Of a stretch of 64,000 nucleotides of DNA, positions 60,240-64,000 are shown piece by piece. Position 1 is the stretch's first letter. Each line of letters opens with the position of its first letter. This DNA comes from Granulicella sp. L56 (GTDB lineage Bacteria > Acidobacteriota > Terriglobia > Terriglobales > Acidobacteriaceae), in contig NZ_LMUS01000006.1 of NCBI RefSeq assembly GCF_009765835.1, positions 1,756,438 to 1,820,437 on the forward strand, given 5' to 3'. The position numbers and the translations under genes are program-made. The notes below the pieces were generated by a model, which did not search any database, was not told the origin of the DNA, and was given only the letters and a program-made list of their open reading frames with translations.

Positions 60240-61406
60240 ATGGCCACAGCGATTGAGGCGATCACTACACTGTTGACGCTTGCCGGGTTGGCGTATCTGC
60301 TGCTGGCATTGTGGGGGACACGGGACTTCGCGCACTACTGGATGCGGCGACCGAAGACAGAGGGCTTTGCTCCTGACGTCAGCATTCTCAAGCCTGTGAA
60401 GGGCGTCGATCCGCAGATGTATGCCGGTCTGGTGAGCCATTGCCGCCAGCAGTACGCTGGCAACTTTGAGATTCTATTTGGCGTGAGCAGTATGGACGAT
60501 CCGGCAGTCGAGGAGATAAGGCGTCTACAGACGGAGTTTCCTGACTGCGTGATTCGGCTGGTGGAATGCCGCGAGCGGCTGGGAACCTCGGGCAAGGTAA
60601 GCAACCTGGTGCAGATGCTGCGTGAGGCGCGATACGAGCATGTGCTGATCAATGACAGCGATATTTATGTCTCGCCGCTGTATCTCACCCGCGTGATGGC
60701 GTGTTTCGCGGATGCGTCGGTGGGCATGGTGACGGCTCCGTATATCGGCCGCACGGCTGAGACCGGTAGCGGACGAACATTGTGGTCGCGGCTGGAGGCG
60801 CTGGGCATCTCGACCGATTTTCTGCCCGGCGTTCTGACCGCGCGCAAGCTGGAGCATGGCATTCGGTTCGGCCTTGGTTCGACGCTGGCGATGAGCTGGA
60901 GGGCGCTGGCAAAGGCAGGCGGGCTGGAGCCGCTGACGGAGTATCTCGCCGACGACTATGAGATGGGCGCGCGCATTGCTGCTGCGGGCTATCGTGTCGA
61001 GTTATCAAACGAGGTGGTCGATACTACGGTTCCGGCGTATCGCTTTCGCGGCTTCTGTGATCATCAACTACGCTGGTCACGGTCGACGCGCGATTCGCGC
61101 AAGCTGGGTTACGTCGGCCTGGGAATTACCTATGCGCTGCCGTGGGCGCTGATGAACTGCGTTGCCAGCGGCTTTGCGCTGTGGAGCTTTTCGTTGCTGA
61201 GCGTCGTGGTGCTGGCGCGGGTCGCGGTGGCGCTTTCGGTCGGCGTCGGCATCCTGCGCGATGGGCAGGTGCTGCGCGATCTATGGTTGTTGCCGCTGCG
61301 GGATTTCTTCGGCCTCGGCTTCTGGGCGTGGAGCTTTGCCGACGATACGGTGGTGTGGCGCGGGGAGCGGTTTCATCTGCGTAATGGACGGATTACGCGG
61401 GCTTGA
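60240..61406 (+). CDS. hpnI: HpnI-like glycosyltransferase (bacteriohopanetetrol glucosamine type)
   Basis: A 388-residue GT2/GT21-family enzyme. It has one N-terminal helix (IEAITTLLTLAGLAYLLLAL), a catalytic domain with PDVSILKPVKG, NDSDIYVSP (metal-binding DxD), LADDYEMGARIA and the HQLRWSRSTR (QxxRW-like) motif, then two or three C-terminal helices. This is the layout of ceramide glucosyltransferase-like HpnI, which adds N-acetylglucosamine to bacteriohopanetetrol. Because other hopanoid genes are not in view, a related lipid acceptor is possible and the symbol is tentative. Confidence 0.8.
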   Translation: MATAIEAITTLLTLAGLAYLLLALWGTRDFAHYWMRRPKTEGFAPDVSILKPVKGVDPQMYAGLVSHCRQQYAGNFEILFGVSSMDDPAVEEIRRLQTEFPDCVIRLVECRERLGTSGKVSNLVQMLREARYEHVLINDSDIYVSPLYLTRVMACFADASVGMVTAPYIGRTAETGSGRTLWSRLEALGISTDFLPGVLTARKLEHGIRFGLGSTLAMSWRALAKAGGLEPLTEYLADDYEMGARIAAAGYRVELSNEVVDTTVPAYRFRGFCDHQLRWSRSTRDSRKLGYVGLGITYALPWALMNCVASGFALWSFSLLSVVVLARVAVALSVGVGILRDGQVLRDLWLLPLRDFFGLGFWAWSFADDTVVWRGERFHLRNGRITRA

Positions 61407-61434
61407 GCTTTGCTGGCGCGTGAAAGGCTTCGCT

Positions 61435-63348
61435 TCAGTACGACGCTGCCTGATTACTGAGGATCTCTTTGCCTCCGCTTTGTGCGATGAAGTAGGCCTT
61501 ACCCGGCAGCGATGGCAGCGGATCGTCGAGGCTCTGCCAGAGGAAGATGCGGCGGACGCCGGTCCACTTGAGGGCGATGGAGGCGTTGTCCTCGAAGATG
61601 GGCGGCGCGTCGGGGAAGAAGGAGCCGTACCAGAGATTGGAGCTGCGGCCATTGAGGATGTGAATGTTGTTACGGTGGAGATAGAAGCCGAGGGTGCTGC
61701 CGCTCTCGTACTCGCCGTGGATGACGATCAGGTCGTCAGACTTTAGCTGCGGTGCGATTGTCTCCGCGAGTTTATAGGAAGTCAGGATGGGAGAGAAGAC
61801 CTGCAGGCCGAGGTGCGCGGCCAGCAGGAAGCCGAAGGCTCCGGCAGCGAGCCAGAGGTTGGCGGCGTGGGGCTTGTAGTTGCGGCGCAGCAACCAGTTC
61901 AGCAGCGTTCCGCCGAAGAGCGCGATGGCGGTGATGATGAGCGGCGTGCGAAAGGCCCCCATCGCCCGGGTGTCGAGATCGAGGAAGTGGCCGAAGGAGA
62001 GTGCATAGTCGCCGGGGTTCTGGCTTAGCATCGTTGCGAGCTCGGTGTTGGGGCTGGGCGGTTGCGAGTGGAGGATGAAGAATCCTGCTGCCAGTGCGGC
62101 GATGGAGCCGAGCACAAGAAGGACGACCGAGATGCGTTGGCCCGCGACGGCGAGGCGGTTGGGCACGGTGAAGGACTCGGCCTCGTCCGCTTCGCTGGCC
62201 AGCCATGCGGCGATCAGCAGGGTGAGCGCGGGCAGCGTGGGCAGCACGTAGTACTCCTGCCGTGTGGAGAAGCTGAAGAAGAGCATGGGCAGCGCTGCCC
62301 AGATGCCTAGCAGAAGGAGCGTGCTTTGCGATGCGTCGAGTGCTTGGCGGCGCAGCGACTTGATCCAGGGGACTGTAGCAAGAGCTTTGAAGAGGTAGGC
62401 GCTCCAGGGCATCAGCCAGATGAGCAGCAGGCCCCAGAAGAGCGCGAGGGGAACGGTGTCGTAGTCGCGCGGCACGCGGAGGTTGAGGTAGCGGAGCACC
62501 TGCTCGTTGACGAAGTAGAACCAGAGCCAGCCATGGACGTTGCCGTCAGTCGGGCCCGGAACCGTCCAGTGGCCGTGGGCGAAGCTGAGGTTACCGGGAT
62601 GGCCTTGGGTCGGGTTCGCAAGGGCAATGAAGACGTGCCACGGGATTGCGATAGCTAGAAAGAGGAGGACGCTCGATGCCGGAAAGAACTGGCGGATGCG
62701 AGTGATAGTTCCACGAACGCAGCGGGTCAGCAATAGATGCGCGAGCACGATGAGGACGGGGAAGACGATGCCGATGAGTCCCTTGGTGAGAACATCGAGG
62801 GCGCAGCAGGCGGCGAAGCCCCAGCAGAGCAGGCGGCTCGGCTGGTCCTGCTGCTCGGTAATCCAGTAGCAGAGCATTCCCAGCGTCAGCCAGAGACAGA
62901 CGGCGACGTCGGGAATGGTGATGCGCGTGAAGATGAAGATGCCGAAGCTGGAGAGCAGGATGAGTGCGGAATATAGCCCGGCGCGAGCGGAGCCGAAGGC
63001 GCGGCGGCCGAAGACTTCCATGGCCAGAGCGAGCGCGAGAACGGTGAAGGCGAGCGGGAGCCTTGCGCTTGCGGTGTGGACGCCGAAGAGCTTGAAGCTG
63101 GTGGCGATGCTCCAGTAGAGCAGGGGTGCCTTTTCGAGATAGCGGATGCCATTGGCGTAGAGCGTGACCCAGTCGTGGCGGACCAGCATCTCGCGGGCGA
63201 CCTCGGAGTGGACCGAATCGGCGTCGTCGAGCAGCGGCGGCGTCAGCAGCGTGAAGCTGGCGTAGAAGAAGAGCCACAGCGCGATGAGGACGAGGCGATT
63301 GCGGCGGGGAGCGGATGCGGCTGGCGCGGTGTCGGTGAGGGGAGGCAC
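61435..63348 (-). CDS. GT39/ArnT-like membrane glycosyltransferase
   Basis: About 637 residues with about a dozen hydrophobic segments and a C-terminal periplasmic domain (about 520-637). The N-terminal loop LLDDADSVHSEVAREML after helix 1 carries the acidic residues typical of the ArnT/PMT family, which use polyprenyl-phosphate sugars. The start is uncertain: the open frame extends into a family A repeat, so I chose the GTG at 63348, just before the basic segment preceding helix 1; no clear ribosome site is seen. It converges on hpnI, with 28 bp between stops. The acceptor is unknown; a lipid or protein. Confidence 0.85.
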   Translation of the reverse strand: MPPLTDTAPAASAPRRNRLVLIALWLFFYASFTLLTPPLLDDADSVHSEVAREMLVRHDWVTLYANGIRYLEKAPLLYWSIATSFKLFGVHTASARLPLAFTVLALALAMEVFGRRAFGSARAGLYSALILLSSFGIFIFTRITIPDVAVCLWLTLGMLCYWITEQQDQPSRLLCWGFAACCALDVLTKGLIGIVFPVLIVLAHLLLTRCVRGTITRIRQFFPASSVLLFLAIAIPWHVFIALANPTQGHPGNLSFAHGHWTVPGPTDGNVHGWLWFYFVNEQVLRYLNLRVPRDYDTVPLALFWGLLLIWLMPWSAYLFKALATVPWIKSLRRQALDASQSTLLLLGIWAALPMLFFSFSTRQEYYVLPTLPALTLLIAAWLASEADEAESFTVPNRLAVAGQRISVVLLVLGSIAALAAGFFILHSQPPSPNTELATMLSQNPGDYALSFGHFLDLDTRAMGAFRTPLIITAIALFGGTLLNWLLRRNYKPHAANLWLAAGAFGFLLAAHLGLQVFSPILTSYKLAETIAPQLKSDDLIVIHGEYESGSTLGFYLHRNNIHILNGRSSNLWYGSFFPDAPPIFEDNASIALKWTGVRRIFLWQSLDDPLPSLPGKAYFIAQSGGKEILSNQAASY

Positions 63349-63399
63349 GTCTTTAGTGTATTTGCGGCGAGGGGTGAGATTGGTAGCGGCAACGGCGAA

Positions 63400-63455
63400 G
63401 GAGAAATACAGGGGTCTCTCCACTGCGCTTCGCTTCGGTCGAGATGACGTGCGTT
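63400..63455 (+). repeat. Family A repeat
   Basis: This copy (GAGAAATACAGGGGTCTCT to GGTCGAGATGACGTG) lies between the divergent GT39 and Rieske genes. In the GT39 frame it reads MERPLYFSFAV, a typical false N-terminus made by this repeat. Confidence 0.9.
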
Positions 63456-63529
63456 TGTTGCTGGACTAATCGAGATGACGCGTGGATGAGTTGATTTGGC
63501 GTGATTTGTCGTAGACTCAGGCTGACTGC

Positions 63530-64000
63530 ATGATGAATGATCTGGTTCAAGTTGGGAACACCGCTGCGCCGCCGACAGAGCTTATCTTCGGCGAGTGGTA
63601 TCCGGCCCTGCGTGCTGCCGAGTTGCGCAAGGGCAAGACGAAGACGGCCATGCTGCTGGGCATTCCCTTGCTGATGGGGCGCAGGAACGACGGCAAAATC
63701 TTTGCCATGCGCGACCTTTGCCCGCATCGCGGCATTCCGCTTTCGGCGGGATGGTTCGACGGCGAGACGGTGCAGTGCAAATATCACGGCTGGCGCTTTG
63801 AGCCGTGCAGCGGGCAGTGTACGGAGATTCCGTCGTTGACCGGGCATGATGTGCTCGACGCAACGAAGATCTTTGCCAACTCCTTTCCCTGTGAGGAGCG
63901 CGATGGCTATGCGTGGGTCTATATTCCCGAGCCGGGAACGGGGCGGATTGGCGATGCGCTGCCGCCGGTGCCGGAGATGCCGAAGTTTTCTGAACGCTAT
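63530..64000 (+). CDS. Rieske 2Fe-2S oxygenase subunit (partial, runs off the window)
   Basis: The first 157 codons are present and no stop is reached at 64000. The N-terminal Rieske domain has CPHRGIPLSAGWFD and CKYHGWRF, i.e. C-x-H and C-x2-H ligands with normal spacing, preceded by WYPALRAAELRKG. This is the layout of oxygenase alpha subunits of aromatic ring-hydroxylating or sterol/choline-type enzymes; the catalytic iron domain would be beyond the end. Tandem ATG codons at 63530 and 63533 are possible starts. It is near hpnI, so a lipid-modifying role is possible but unproven. Confidence 0.85.
   Translation, partial: MMNDLVQVGNTAAPPTELIFGEWYPALRAAELRKGKTKTAMLLGIPLLMGRRNDGKIFAMRDLCPHRGIPLSAGWFDGETVQCKYHGWRFEPCSGQCTEIPSLTGHDVLDATKIFANSFPCEERDGYAWVYIPEPGTGRIGDALPPVPEMPKFSERY

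Noticed and set aside
1..64000. tRNA or rRNA genes
   Set aside because: I looked for T-loop (GGTTCGAATCC-like) and anticodon-stem patterns, and for rRNA core sequence, and saw none I could support; only rnpB stands out. A tRNA search programme would settle this.

Overview
The window looks like chromosome of an acidobacterium of the Terriglobia/Acidobacteriaceae type (Granulicella, Edaphobacter, Terriglobus relatives). This is inferred from gene content: Oar-like TonB receptors with an N-terminal carboxypeptidase-regulatory domain, a TIGR03435-type protein, an acidobacterial VWA protein, PadR/HAAS-like pairs, an HpnI-type glycosyltransferase, and a GC-rich coding style. Intergenic DNA is filled with several short repeat families: (A) a roughly 50-bp element containing the core GGTCGAGATGACGTG; (B) a roughly 65-bp element containing TTCCCGAAGGGAATCTGCG; (C) ACCGATxTxCACCGATGACACCGAT-type arms; (H) a hairpin with arms CCCATGTCCC/GGGACATGGG. 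One family A copy sits in frame inside mutS2.

Left part (1-17.6 kb), housekeeping and accessory genes: PadR regulator with its membrane partner; mutS2; zinc-ribbon membrane protein; hemB; a GH24 lysozyme; lpdA; a vapBC-type toxin-antitoxin pair with twin palindromic operators; lipB; a secreted esterase; a two-lipoyl-domain E2 (sucB-like); a PD-(D/E)xK plus DUF2075-like ATPase that looks imported; purE-purK. lpdA, lipB and the E2 gene together form a lipoate/2-oxoacid dehydrogenase neighbourhood interrupted by accessory genes.

Middle (17.86-37.9 kb), the most interesting part: a phage-derived morphogenesis cluster, almost all on the minus strand. Read in transcription order it has a zinc-ribbon protein, a sigma/ArpU-like HTH regulator, a small basic protein, a prohead-protease-like protein, a small helical protein, a coiled-coil (scaffold-like) protein, major capsid protein, head-tail connector, two small adaptor proteins, a tail-tube-like protein, a 1505-residue fibre with a Sec signal peptide and an SGNH esterase domain, terminase large subunit, a HipA-like kinase, a DUF3037 protein, portal, a tail hub/tip protein and an XhlA-like small membrane protein. 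A divergent CI/LexA-like repressor closes the right end, but its predicted Ser/Lys catalytic dyad is replaced. I see no integrase, replication genes, lysis cassette, obvious tape measure or att sites. Terminator-like hairpins punctuate the cluster. I read it as a domesticated phage or gene-transfer-agent-like particle locus; this is inference.

Right part (38-64 kb): an ABHD18-like hydrolase, glyA, two small membrane proteins, a GGEEF diguanylate cyclase, the pantothenate/CoA genes coaBC-panB-panC (separated by repeats), two large TonB-dependent receptors, ruvA, a VWA protein, a TIGR03435-type gene with an apparent frameshift in its signal peptide, rnpB (RNase P RNA), two MacB/FtsX-type permeases without an ATPase, an HpnI-like glycosyltransferase, a GT39/ArnT-like glycosyltransferase, and the start of a Rieske oxygenase that runs off the window.
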